Of a stretch of DNA of 64,000 nt, positions 35,837 through 44,129 are shown piece by piece (the first letter of the stretch is position 1; every line of letters starts with the position of its first letter). Both the position numbers and the translations under genes were made by a program. The DNA comes from an uncultured Saprospiraceae bacterium (lineage in GTDB: Bacteria; Bacteroidota; Bacteroidia; Chitinophagales; Saprospiraceae), in the NCBI GenBank assembly GCA_937921775.1, contig CAKZUK010000033.1, positions 1 through 64,000 on the forward strand. The letters run 5' to 3'. Under the pieces are notes generated by a model. That model was not told the origin of the DNA. It searched no databases and saw nothing but the letters and a program-made list of their open reading frames with translations.

Positions 35837-35908
35837 GGCAATAAAGCTCTCGGGGAGAGAGCGTTCCGCTGAAAACGGAAAGGGCAGGGTTCAACTCCCG
35901 TGTTGCCA
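35837..35908 (+). tRNA. tRNA-Phe (GAA)
   Basis: 72 nt. Acceptor GGCAATA/TGTTGCC, D stem GCTC/GAGC, anticodon loop CTGAAAA in TTCCG/CGGAA, T loop TTCAACT with a three-bp strong core and outer mismatches, discriminator A as in Phe. No full CCA encoded. Confidence 0.8.
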
Positions 35909-35975
35909 CAATAGGTTATAATTTATGGAAAGCCTACTTTTTGATAGACTGTAATCTCAAGCTTCTTTTTTATTC

Positions 35976-36048
35976 TGCTCTGTAGCTTAACTGGTAGAGC
36001 AATCCACTTTTAATGGATGAGGTGAGAGTTCGATTCTCTCCGGAGCAA
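35976..36048 (+). tRNA. tRNA-Lys (TTT)
   Basis: 73 nt. Acceptor TGCTCTG/CGGAGCA, D arm TAGCTTAACTGGTAGAGCA, anticodon loop CTTTTAA in ATCCA/TGGAT, T arm with GAGAG-TTCGATT-CTCTC, discriminator A. Well formed; no CCA encoded. Confidence 0.9.
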
Positions 36049-36195
36049 CTTTTTTATATAGACGGGAGACCGAAGTCTGAAGGCGGAAGTTTCCCACTGT
36101 CGTGTAAACCAAAATTTTAATTTAGTCCAAGCACTTACTAGGAATACGGTATTTACATTACAAGGAAACTTCGGATTTCTGTCTTTTCCTTCCAC

Positions 36196-36268
36196 GCTCC
36201 TGTCGTCTAATGGTTTAGGACACCTGACTTTCTATCAGGAAATGCGAGTTCGATTCTCGTCGGGAGTG
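36196..36268 (+). tRNA. tRNA-Glu (TTC)
   Basis: 73 nt. Acceptor GCTCCTG/CGGGAGT, D arm TCGTCTAATGGTTTAGGAC, anticodon loop CTTTCTA in CCTGA/TCAGG, T arm GCGAG-TTCGATT-CTCGT, discriminator G as in Glu. Well formed; no CCA encoded. Last member of the array. Confidence 0.9.
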
Positions 36269-36450
36269 CAAATTCTTTCAGGTGTGAAGTTATAGTATCA
36301 ATAGTGTCAGGGGGCATATTTTCCTTTAGAGACTAAGGGCGCGCACGAGGAAATGACAAACGATATTTACGTTAGAAGGCAAACCTTTACATTTAAACTT
36401 TTGCGGTTTTACATTTTACATTTGAATAGGACTTCCGTCTAAATGTCTAA

Positions 36451-37431
36451 TTACATATTCACAACAACAGCCTTCCCCATAACTTTTCGGTTCATCATAT
36501 CTTCCAATGCGTTTGCTGATTCAGCAAGTTGATAGGTTTTGTAAATGTGCGGTTTGATTTTGTCTTGGATAATGAATTGCAAGAGTTCCATGGAATTTTG
36601 CATACCCAATGTAGGTTCTTTTTTGAGCATGAAGTCACCCCAGAAAACACCAAGGATGTCACAACCTTTTAGGAGTGGTAAGTTTAAAGGGATTTTTGGA
36701 ATGTCACCTGCCGCAAATCCAACGACAAGGAAACGCCCCTTCCAAGCAATCGCTCTCAATGCTGCTTCCGTATACTGTCCGCCAACTGGATCGTAAATCA
36801 CATCAACACCTTTTCCTTCTGTCAATTCTTTTGCTCTAATTTTTAAATCTTCTGTGTTATAATTGATGATTTCGTCTGCACCATATTTTTTGCAAAGCGC
36901 TAATTTTTCATCACTTGAAGCTGCTGCAATTACTTTAGCCCCTAACATTTTTCCTAATTCAATAGCGGCTAATCCAACGCCACCTGAAGCACCTAGAATC
37001 AGGAGTGATTCACCAACTTGTATATTCGCACGATCTTTTAAAGCATGATAAGAAGTGCCGTAAGCAAGTAAAAAAGAAGCAGCTACTTCAAACGAAATTC
37101 CAGGGGGAATAGGGAAGCAACTTTTCTTTGGAAGAATTGCTTCTTCAGCAAAGCCGCCATGGCTCACTACTCCGAAAACAGAGTCACCTACTTTGTAATG
37201 TTTAACCCCATCTCCTACTGCTTTGACTATACCGGCTACATCAGAACCCGGTGTAAATGGAAGTGCTGGTTTGAATTGATATTTGCCTTGAATGATAAGT
37301 GTGTCAGGAAAGTTGACACCACAAGCTTTTACATCAATAAGTACTTCACCTTCTTTTGGATTGAGTGATGGTATCTCTTCAAATGTCAAAGATGATGGCG
37401 GTCCAAAGGTTTTGCAAATGATGGCTTTCAT
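36451..37431 (-). CDS. NADPH:quinone oxidoreductase family protein
   Basis: Zinc-free medium-chain dehydrogenase of 326 residues, quinone-oxidoreductase type. GCPROES-type fold start MKAIICKTFGPPSSLTFEE, substrate domain NFPDTLIIQGKYQ, and the NADPH loop LILGASGGVGLAAIELGK (AxxGxxG) near residue 145. No catalytic zinc cysteine cluster. It probably reduces quinones or enoyl compounds with NADPH. The gene starts 2 nt after the cyclase gene ends on the same strand, so the two could be cotranscribed. Confidence 0.92.
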   Translation of the reverse strand: MKAIICKTFGPPSSLTFEEIPSLNPKEGEVLIDVKACGVNFPDTLIIQGKYQFKPALPFTPGSDVAGIVKAVGDGVKHYKVGDSVFGVVSHGGFAEEAILPKKSCFPIPPGISFEVAASFLLAYGTSYHALKDRANIQVGESLLILGASGGVGLAAIELGKMLGAKVIAAASSDEKLALCKKYGADEIINYNTEDLKIRAKELTEGKGVDVIYDPVGGQYTEAALRAIAWKGRFLVVGFAAGDIPKIPLNLPLLKGCDILGVFWGDFMLKKEPTLGMQNSMELLQFIIQDKIKPHIYKTYQLAESANALEDMMNRKVMGKAVVVNM

Positions 37432-37433
37432 GT

Positions 37434-39059
37434 TTAGATTTTAGTGCTTGCGTTTCTGTTGGTTAATATTTTATTGACGTAGTACATGTTGACAGAACCT
37501 ATATTTTTTGCAGCTATTTTTCCTCTGTCGTCGAAGTCGAATAGGTAACGAACTTCGTTGTAAGTTTGTTCGGAGACATTGATTCGTCCGACCTCACAGG
37601 TTTGTTCTAATCTTGAAGCAACGTTGACAGTTGCCCCCCAAATATCGTAGGCGAATTTTTTGGTACCAACGACTCCTGCAACTACCGGTCCGGTATGAAT
37701 TCCGATTCGTGCTTCAAAGAATGGTAAACCTTTTTTTATTCGTGAGGCCTTGTATTCGTTTAGGAATTTCTGCATTTCTAAAGCAGCTTTTATCATCTCC
37801 TTAGGGCTTTCTTTTTTGTTGCTTAAGCCAGAAGCACACATGTAAGCATCCCCTATTGTTTTGATTTTTTCAATGCCGTATTGTTCGATGATATTGTCAA
37901 AACCTTTAAAGCAATAATCCAGTTCTTTTACTAGGTTTTCCGGAGTCAAGTTTTTTGCTATGGTCGTAAAATCTTTGAAATCAGTTAGGAGAACGGTAGT
38001 ATGGTCATATTTTTTAGCAGAAGCCTTTCCGTTTTGTTTTAATTCAGCTGCAATATCTTTTGGAAGAATATTGAGTAATAGGTCGTCAGAACGTTGACGT
38101 TCTTGATCTAATGCAATGTTTGCTTTTTGTTTGGTTCTAAAACGACTATAAAGAGATAGTGCTAGCAATACTAAAAACAAGGCGAGAGCTCCTGCGAAAA
38201 TGGATAGCCACCAAGCTTGAGTAGCATTTTTTTCTGCGGTTAGAATTTCTACTTCCTGATCTTTTAGCAATAAATCTTTTTCTAATTTATCACGGGTTAA
38301 TTCTTTGACCTCCCTTTCTTTTCTTCTAACCCTACTCTCTGCTTTTTCCTTCTCAATCGAAACACTCTCAAGTGCTTCTTCCGTTACACTTATTTCTTGT
38401 TCTACTTTTTCTTTTTCTTCAAGTAACTCTTTTTGTTTTTCGGTCAAGACTTCTTTATCGTCGCTTAATTGATTACGTTCATTTTTCAAACCATTGATTT
38501 GAACTTCTAATCGCAGTTTTGCTTTCTCTAATGTCTTTTTATCTTTTTCGATCTGTCTCTTTTGGAGTTCATATTTTTGTTCAAGATCACTGATACTTGT
38601 TCCAGATTTACTAAAATAATCAAAAGCTTCTTGCGTAATTTCGTATGCTTTCCGATAATTGTTTTTTCGTTTTGCAAAACGACTTCTTTTCGAAACACTC
38701 TTAATAATTAAATCAGAGTCTTTCATTTTCATAGCATATTTTTGAGCAGACTTTAACCAAATTTCGGCATTACGTGTGTCTCGCTTATTCTCATAAGCAA
38801 GAGCCATAATAAACGCAGATTGACCTGCAAGCCCAAACTTTTTCAAATTAACAGCCTTATCATGTGCAGCTCTGGAAAGTTTAATTGATTTAGAGGCATC
38901 TTTACTTACATATGCCTTTGCTAACTGATATTGCAAATTCATCTTTGCTTGATTATCAGTAGCTTCGCTAAGCTCCTTTTCCAAACCTTTAATGGACGTT
39001 TGCGCAAAAAGGAATAATGGAGCGAGAAATACTAAGAGAGTTAGAAGTTGTTTCTTCAT
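37434..39059 (-). CDS. TPR / coiled-coil / class III nucleotide cyclase
   Basis: Membrane-bound adenylate/guanylate cyclase of about 541 residues from ATG 39059, which starts a clear signal peptide (MKKQLLTLLVFLAPLFLFAQ); the frame extends upstream without a good start. Helical TPR-like repeats (about 25-160), a long charged coiled coil (about 165-275), one transmembrane helix (about 285-310), then the catalytic domain. Metal-binding Asp residues are in VLLTDFKDFT and TIGDAYMCASG, and NVASRLEQ supplies transition-state Asn and Arg, so it should be active. Periplasmic sensing to cytoplasmic cAMP/cGMP is inferred. Confidence 0.87.
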   Translation of the reverse strand: MKKQLLTLLVFLAPLFLFAQTSIKGLEKELSEATDNQAKMNLQYQLAKAYVSKDASKSIKLSRAAHDKAVNLKKFGLAGQSAFIMALAYENKRDTRNAEIWLKSAQKYAMKMKDSDLIIKSVSKRSRFAKRKNNYRKAYEITQEAFDYFSKSGTSISDLEQKYELQKRQIEKDKKTLEKAKLRLEVQINGLKNERNQLSDDKEVLTEKQKELLEEKEKVEQEISVTEEALESVSIEKEKAESRVRRKEREVKELTRDKLEKDLLLKDQEVEILTAEKNATQAWWLSIFAGALALFLVLLALSLYSRFRTKQKANIALDQERQRSDDLLLNILPKDIAAELKQNGKASAKKYDHTTVLLTDFKDFTTIAKNLTPENLVKELDYCFKGFDNIIEQYGIEKIKTIGDAYMCASGLSNKKESPKEMIKAALEMQKFLNEYKASRIKKGLPFFEARIGIHTGPVVAGVVGTKKFAYDIWGATVNVASRLEQTCEVGRINVSEQTYNEVRYLFDFDDRGKIAAKNIGSVNMYYVNKILTNRNASTKI

Positions 39060-39147
39060 TTTGTTAGGTGTTCTGTCGTAGACGACAAATATACAAACTA
39101 CAGATGTGAAATAAACTAGAAATGTAGATGATGTAGTTTTTCTACTG

Positions 39148-39155
39148 TACTTTTG
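39148..39155 (+). promoter_or_regulatory. possible -7 box of hydrolase gene
   Basis: TACTTTTG matches TAnnTTTG and lies 62 nt upstream of the hydrolase ATG, but no TTTG is found at -33. Confidence 0.33.
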
Positions 39156-39216
39156 CAAAAGTTACTTCTTTTTATGGAAAAATTGGAAGACGAAGTACTT
39201 AAAATGAAAATATACA

Positions 39217-39984
39217 ATGGAGTTAAATTATAAAGAATTTGGTCAAGGGGATCCCATCGTAATCTTACATGGACTGTTCGGTACATTAGATAATTGGCAA
39301 ACAATGGCAAAGCAATTGGCAAATGATTACACTGTGATTATTGTTGACCAAAGAAATCATGGCCGTTCTCCACATGCTGAAGAGATCAACTACAGCCTTA
39401 TGGCCGAAGACTTAAAGGAATTACTTGAAAACAACTGGATTTATAAAACGCGTATCATTGGTCACTCAATGGGGGGGAAAACAGCGATGGAGTTTGCACT
39501 CAATTATCCAGATTTGGTAGAGCAGCTTGCAGTGATAGATATAGGGCCCAAAGCCTATAAAGGCAATCACGAAAGCATTTTTGAAGCACTTGAGAGAGTA
39601 GAATTAGACAAAATAGAAGGACGAAAAGAAGCAGACGGTGTACTTGCTGAAACGATAGAAGATTCTGGAGTTCGCCAGTTTTTGTTAAAAAATCTAAGCA
39701 GGAACAAAGAAGGTGGTTATCGTTGGAAAATGAACCTCCCCGCTCTTCGAAAACACTATAATGATATTCTGGCGAATGTGAAGGGTGATGAAATTTATGA
39801 TGGACCTACTTTATTCGTTGGAGGAGGCCAATCTAATTATATTTCGCAAGAAGATTTGCCAGAGATCAACAAACTGTTTCCAATGGCTAGCATGGAAATA
39901 GTAGAAAAATCGGGACATTGGATACACGCAGAGGCTCCAAAAGAACTGTATTCTTTACTAACGAGATTTTTTAAAACACCTTAA
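39217..39984 (+). CDS. alpha/beta-fold hydrolase (YbfF-like esterase)
   Basis: Serine hydrolase of 255 residues. LHGLFGTLDNWQ is the oxyanion strand region, IGHSMGGKTAMEFAL the nucleophile elbow (GHSMGG), and KSGHWIHAEAP the catalytic His. VDQRNHGRSPH is typical of the YbfF acyl-CoA-esterase-like group. All triad elements are visible. Divergent from the cyclase gene. Substrate not predictable. Confidence 0.9.
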   Translation: MELNYKEFGQGDPIVILHGLFGTLDNWQTMAKQLANDYTVIIVDQRNHGRSPHAEEINYSLMAEDLKELLENNWIYKTRIIGHSMGGKTAMEFALNYPDLVEQLAVIDIGPKAYKGNHESIFEALERVELDKIEGRKEADGVLAETIEDSGVRQFLLKNLSRNKEGGYRWKMNLPALRKHYNDILANVKGDEIYDGPTLFVGGGQSNYISQEDLPEINKLFPMASMEIVEKSGHWIHAEAPKELYSLLTRFFKTP

Positions 39985-40463
39985 ATGTAAGTAGGACTTA
40001 GACGGAAGATGTAAGTCCAAAGGCCGAATCACTATCTAACGCGGCATTCGAATTTGACTTGGTTCTGTAACTAAACAGGACTTGTGGTAGTAGAAAAATT
40101 CAGTCTTTCGTCTTCGTGTTTTGGTATTTTGATTCCCGTCTGAACAGCTCAAAAACACATTAAAATAAATTCGGTTGGCATTGTTTTTAGTATACTATAG
40201 CATAGTTGTCATAATTTGATACCCTTTTCCCTCAATCCCCCCTTTACACAGCTATCCCCCATGTCTTAGTTATTATCCCCTTATATTTACTATCGGTAAA
40301 TATCGATTATACCCCCTTTTTATCTGTAAAAAGCTAAAAGCTTTGTTACACGATGATAAATGCTTAATTTTAATTAAGTAATTGATCATCTACACAATAA
40401 AAGTCCCCTTTTTGTGGTCAATTATTAGATACATAACTGGTTTTTGTAAAAACACTTTTAATT
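39985..40463. other. 479-nt gap upstream of S41 protease
   Basis: Non-coding spacer. The 3' half has C-tracts (CCCCCC, CCCCC, CCCC, CCCCC) and, at 40283-40303, the inverted repeat ATATTTAC-TATCG-GTAAATAT, an operator-like site about 160 nt before the protease ATG. The first 150 nt contain AGACGGAAG-type repeat words also seen in other gaps. Confidence 0.5.
40283..40303. promoter_or_regulatory. operator-like palindrome
   Basis: ATATTTAC and GTAAATAT are perfect inverted 8-mers with a 5-nt spacer, upstream of the S41 protease gene. Its binding protein is unknown. Confidence 0.4.
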
Positions 40464-42113
40464 ATGAAATTTATTAACCGTTTCTCCAAAGTAGCAGCAG
40501 TGCTTGTGGTCGCTTTTCTGGGAGTAGCAGCCGTGTCGACCACCGACCACGGCAAATATTTTGAGATATCAAAGAACATTGAAATATTTACCAACCTTTA
40601 TAAAGAAATTAATACCTACTATGTCGATGATGTAGACCCTGCCAAGCTGATGCGCACAGGTGTTGATGCGATGTTGGAATCTCTTGATCCGTATACCAAC
40701 TTTATATCTGAATCAGAAATTGAAGGTTTCCGTTACATCACAGACGGCAAATATAATGGAATCGGTGCCTTGATCCATAAAAAAGGCGATTATGTCACAA
40801 TAACAGAACCATACGAAGGATGCCCGGCTCAAAAGGCAGGACTAAAAGCAGGAGATATAGTTAAGTCAATTGACGGTAAGTCTGCAAAAGGAAAAACAAC
40901 AGATGACATCAGTAACATACTTAAAGGTTTTCCAGGGACGGAAATCGAAGTGATTGTTGAACGTCCGGGTGTTAGTAAAGAAATGAAACTAACGATGGTG
41001 CGTGATGAAGTCATTGTACCGAATGTACCACACAGCGGAATGCTGGACGGAGATGTCGGATATGTTGCTCTAACTACATTTACCAGAAATGCTGGAAAAA
41101 ATGTAGCAGATGCGGTAAAGAAACTAAAAGAAGAAAATCCTAGTATGAAGGGAGTGATCTTTGACTTGCGTGGCAACGGAGGTGGACTTCTAACCGAAGC
41201 AGTTAATGTATCTAACGTTTTTATTCCAAAAGGAGAGTTGGTTGTAACCACAAAAGGAAAAGTAATCGACTGGGATAGAAGCTTCAAGACCTTAAACAAA
41301 CCAGTTGATGAAGAAATACCATTGGTTGTTTTAATCAACAAGGGTTCTGCATCTGCTTCTGAAATCGTTTCAGGTGTAATTCAGGATTTAGATCGTGGTG
41401 TTTTAATTGGCCAGCGTTCTTATGGAAAAGGTCTGGTACAAAACACACGTGATGTTGGATACAACTCAAAAGTGAAGTTAACGACAGCTAAATACTATGT
41501 TCCTAGTGGTCGTTGTATTCAGGGAGTAAGCTATAAGGATGGATCGCCAATAAATATTCCTGACTCGGAGCGCACATCGTTTAAAACTAGAAACGGACGA
41601 CCAGTTCTTGATGGTGGAGGTGTAAAAGCTGATATCCTTTTGGAAAGAAAAGAAGGACAAAACATTATTTCTAGTTTGGTTCGGAAACACTTGATCTTTG
41701 ATTATGTAACGAAATATTGCATCGGTAAAGAATCGATCCCTGCAGTTGAGAATTTTGATTTTACTGAGTTTGAAGACTTTGTTACTTTCCTTGGAGATAA
41801 GGACTACAACTACGAAACAGCAACAGAAAAATTACTAAAGAAGTTGAGAGAGCAGGCAGAAGAGGATGCATATCTTGATCAGGTTCAATCTCAGATTAAG
41901 ATGATGGAAGATAAAATACTAGCAGAAAAGAAAAATGATCTTTATACCAGCAAAGAGGAGATAACGAATATCATTGAGAAGGAAATTGCCAGCCGTTATT
42001 TCTACCAGAAAGGAAAGATCGAGGTTGGTTTGAAAAATGATAAAGAAATCAAAGAAGCAATTAAGATATTGAATACTCCTGCTGAATACAAGAAGATACT
42101 TCAGCAGAAGTAA
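40464..42113 (+). CDS. S41 family C-terminal processing peptidase
   Basis: Periplasmic or membrane-anchored serine protease of 549 residues. A signal-anchor helix lies at 8-26, a PDZ domain at about 80-170 (YNGIGALIHKKGDYV), and the catalytic core after it. GSASASEIVSG (about residues 294-304) carries the nucleophile Ser and GQRSYGKGLVQ the catalytic Lys, so the Ser/Lys dyad is present. The C-terminal 180 residues are helical. It likely trims or degrades envelope proteins. Followed by two hairpins, the second a good terminator. Confidence 0.93.
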   Translation: MKFINRFSKVAAVLVVAFLGVAAVSTTDHGKYFEISKNIEIFTNLYKEINTYYVDDVDPAKLMRTGVDAMLESLDPYTNFISESEIEGFRYITDGKYNGIGALIHKKGDYVTITEPYEGCPAQKAGLKAGDIVKSIDGKSAKGKTTDDISNILKGFPGTEIEVIVERPGVSKEMKLTMVRDEVIVPNVPHSGMLDGDVGYVALTTFTRNAGKNVADAVKKLKEENPSMKGVIFDLRGNGGGLLTEAVNVSNVFIPKGELVVTTKGKVIDWDRSFKTLNKPVDEEIPLVVLINKGSASASEIVSGVIQDLDRGVLIGQRSYGKGLVQNTRDVGYNSKVKLTTAKYYVPSGRCIQGVSYKDGSPINIPDSERTSFKTRNGRPVLDGGGVKADILLERKEGQNIISSLVRKHLIFDYVTKYCIGKESIPAVENFDFTEFEDFVTFLGDKDYNYETATEKLLKKLREQAEEDAYLDQVQSQIKMMEDKILAEKKNDLYTSKEEITNIIEKEIASRYFYQKGKIEVGLKNDKEIKEAIKILNTPAEYKKILQQK

Positions 42114-42115
42114 GC

Positions 42116-42157
42116 AAGTAGCTAAGAGTATATTGAAATAATATTGCTTAGCTACTT
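42116..42157 (+). other. 11-bp hairpin after protease gene
   Basis: AAGTAGCTAAG pairs perfectly with CTTAGCTACTT over a 20-nt loop. There is no U-run; it may stabilise the mRNA 3' end ahead of the true terminator at 42185. Confidence 0.6.
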
Positions 42158-42184
42158 CAGAATATAGATTATAATTTTACGCTA

Positions 42185-42222
42185 AAGCGGCTTAAATCAA
42201 TTGTATTTAAGCCGCTTTTTCT
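42185..42222 (+). terminator. terminator of S41 protease gene
   Basis: AAGCGGCTTAAAT and ATTTAAGCCGCTT form a perfect 13-bp stem with a 7-nt loop, followed by TTT-C-T. Confidence 0.85.
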
Positions 42223-42300
42223 ATTTTTGAGGCCAATTTGAACATCAAACCAAACTGAACCTTATTTAAAAGAGGTTATCCTACTACTAAAACAATCAAC

Positions 42301-42990
42301 ATGGCACTTATTTTAAATATTGAATCAGCAACAGATATTTGTTCTGTTTGCCTAAGCAGAGAGGAAACGGTTCTAGCTTTGGTTGAAAATGATGAAGGAA
42401 ACGTACATTCTGAGCAAATGACACTGCTCATCGCAAAGTGTATGAAAGAGGCAGGCTTGAAGCTGGAAGATTTAGACGCAATCGCTGTAAGCTCAGGACC
42501 TGGTTCGTATACTTCCTTACGAGTAGGCAGCTCAGTGGCCAAAGGGATTTGCTATGCCTTAGATAAGCCTCTTATTGCTGTAAGTACTCTACAATCAATC
42601 GCTTTGGCTAGCTTAGAAGAGGAAAAAGTGATTCCAGGAGTTTATATTCCCATGATTGATGCTCGTCGGATGGAAGTATATATGGCCATGTTTGATCATA
42701 ATAATAAGCAATTGACAAATATTGAGGCTAAAATTTTAGACGAAAATACAATCAATGATTGGATCGCTCAAAAAGGTCCTTTTATCATTTCTGGTAGTGG
42801 AATGGAAAAAAGTCAAACCGTTCTCAAATCGACTAATATTGCCTTCAGTAAAGTCCTCTGTTCGGCCACTCACATGGTCAATTTAGCTTATGCTTCCTAC
42901 AAAAATAACAGCTTTGCAGATGTAGCCTACTTCTCACCTACTTACTTCAAAGCACCCAACATTACGGTGTCTAAAAAGAAGACATTATAA
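42301..42990 (+). CDS. tsaB: tRNA t6A biosynthesis protein TsaB
   Basis: Dimerisation partner of TsaD in synthesis of t6A37. 229 residues with the ASKHA fold of family PF00814. ALILNIESATDICSVCL opens it and VSSGPGSYTSLRVGSS is the hallmark. As in other TsaB proteins, the metal-binding HxxxH of TsaD is absent. The t6A product is the substrate of MtaB (23715). TsaC, TsaD and TsaE are not in the window. Confidence 0.92.
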   Translation: MALILNIESATDICSVCLSREETVLALVENDEGNVHSEQMTLLIAKCMKEAGLKLEDLDAIAVSSGPGSYTSLRVGSSVAKGICYALDKPLIAVSTLQSIALASLEEEKVIPGVYIPMIDARRMEVYMAMFDHNNKQLTNIEAKILDENTINDWIAQKGPFIISGSGMEKSQTVLKSTNIAFSKVLCSATHMVNLAYASYKNNSFADVAYFSPTYFKAPNITVSKKKTL

Positions 42991-43149
42991 AAAATAACAA
43001 ATTGTAACTTATTATGATTATTAAAATAATCTTTTTATTTTGCGTTGCTAGTCAAGAACATTATGATTTACAACATATTCTAATGTTTTGAGTTGGTATA
43101 GTTTTTGGCTTTGATATTCCAGCATTAGTTAATTTAAAAAAACGTATAT

Positions 43150-43488
43150 ATGAGAAAGCAAAAAAACGAAACCGTTATCCTTAAGAAGGGGAAAAGGGAC
43201 ATACAGTTGGACTACGCAGAATTGCGTAAAGCTGTATTGGTTCTAAGAGCGGTTAATCACAAGTTACGTCAGGATGTTATCGACCTTTTGGAGGAAAATG
43301 AGAAGATGACAGTTACTGATATCTACATTAAATTAAGATTAGAGCAATCTGTAGCATCACAGCATTTGGCAATTCTACGTCGTGCAGGTGTAGTTGCAAC
43401 AGAGCGCCAGGGTAAATTCATTTATTATTCTTTGGATAAAGAGAGACTTTCTCAGATTTCAAGACTTGTTGAGGAACTTGCGTCCTAA
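43150..43488 (+). CDS. ArsR-type winged-helix regulator (1)
   Basis: DNA-binding protein of 112 residues. The helix-turn-helix is in TDIYIKLRLEQSVASQHLAILRRAGVV and the wing in ERQGKFIYYSLD. None of the metal-binding cysteines of SmtB/ArsR is present, so it is probably a non-metal member. Clearly paralogous to the gene at 43711, 220 nt away, with the same LEQSxxSQHLxILR core. Each is its own unit, separated by a terminator. Confidence 0.9.
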   Translation: MRKQKNETVILKKGKRDIQLDYAELRKAVLVLRAVNHKLRQDVIDLLEENEKMTVTDIYIKLRLEQSVASQHLAILRRAGVVATERQGKFIYYSLDKERLSQISRLVEELAS

Positions 43489-43592
43489 ACAATGTATTAA
43501 AGGAAAAATAATATAAAAAAAACCACTTTAAAGAAAGATAAAACACTGTTTATCAATTAGTTTAAAGCTTTTTTTTAGACTTTTCTCTAGAA

Positions 43593-43630
43593 AAAAAATG
43601 CTGTGACCTTCCGGGGCTACAGCATTTTTT
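43593..43630. terminator. bidirectional-looking hairpin between ArsR paralogues
   Basis: AAAAATGCTGT and ACAGCATTTTT pair perfectly around a 14-nt loop, giving A and T runs on both sides. Confidence 0.8.
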
Positions 43631-43710
43631 ATTGGTTTTCTTTTGCTAGGTGTAATAAAAATCCCATATTTGTCTAGCAAACAATACATACGTATAACAA
43701 AACCAGATAT

Positions 43711-44019
43711 ATGAGAAAGGCGAAGGTCAACATAAACAACGAGAAGTTGCAAGAGTCTTCCGAGATTCTACGCGCACTCGCACACCCCCTGCGGTTGAAG
43801 ATCTTAGAATTTATTGACAGGAACAAAACCATCAATGTCAACAAGATTTACAATACAATGAATCTTGAACAATCTATTACTTCTCAGCACCTTAGAATTC
43901 TTCGTGTTACTGGAATAGTAGAAACGAAGAGAAACGGTAAGTTTATTCACTACAGTATTGATTACTCGAAGTTAGCGAATGTTTTAAAAGCAATTAACGC
44001 TTTCCTTAAAGGAGACTAA
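43711..44019 (+). CDS. ArsR-type winged-helix regulator (2)
   Basis: DNA-binding protein of 102 residues with the SmtB/ArsR fold: LAHPLRLKILEFI is helix 1, NKIYNTMNLEQSITSQHLRILR the recognition region and NGKFIHYSID the wing. No metal ligands are visible. It is the tandem paralogue of the regulator at 43150. Its regulated target is unclear; it is convergent with an aldehyde dehydrogenase gene across a strong terminator. Confidence 0.9.
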   Translation: MRKAKVNINNEKLQESSEILRALAHPLRLKILEFIDRNKTINVNKIYNTMNLEQSITSQHLRILRVTGIVETKRNGKFIHYSIDYSKLANVLKAINAFLKGD

Positions 44020-44067
44020 GCTCTTGCTTTAAAGCTAAAACAACACAACCACCAAAAAAATAAAAGA

Positions 44068-44104
44068 AAAAAGGGCCATCTTGCTTATGCAGGATGGCCC
44101 TTTT
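44068..44104. terminator. bidirectional terminator, arsR2 / aldehyde dehydrogenase
   Basis: AAAAGGGCCATC and GATGGCCCTTTT form a perfect 12-bp stem with A and T runs on its sides, between convergent genes. Confidence 0.88.
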
Positions 44105-44129
44105 AATATGGGTTTGTTGTAATTATTAA

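Larger units (their letters stand above)
34728..36450. other. 1.7-kb protein-free region with hairpins and tRNA array
   Basis: Between a glycosyltransferase and a convergent quinone oxidoreductase there is no plausible protein gene. The region is AT-rich at 34728-34960, then has four perfect hairpins (34974-35117), then nine tRNA or tRNA-like genes (35170-36268) with the same orientation and spacers of 6-147 nt. The last 180 nt (36270-36450) show only AT-rich text with TTTACATTT repeats. No integrase, transposase or phage structural gene was found beside it. Confidence 0.75.

Noticed and set aside
34728-36450. Prophage or integrated element carrying the tRNA array
   Set aside because: No integrase, terminase, capsid, tail or transposase gene flanks the array, and neighbours are ordinary glycan and redox genes. 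Acquisition is possible but the element is not visible.
40200-40340. G-quadruplex on the minus strand upstream of the S41 protease
   Set aside because: The G-tracts are separated by 15-40 nt, far beyond usual quadruplex loops.
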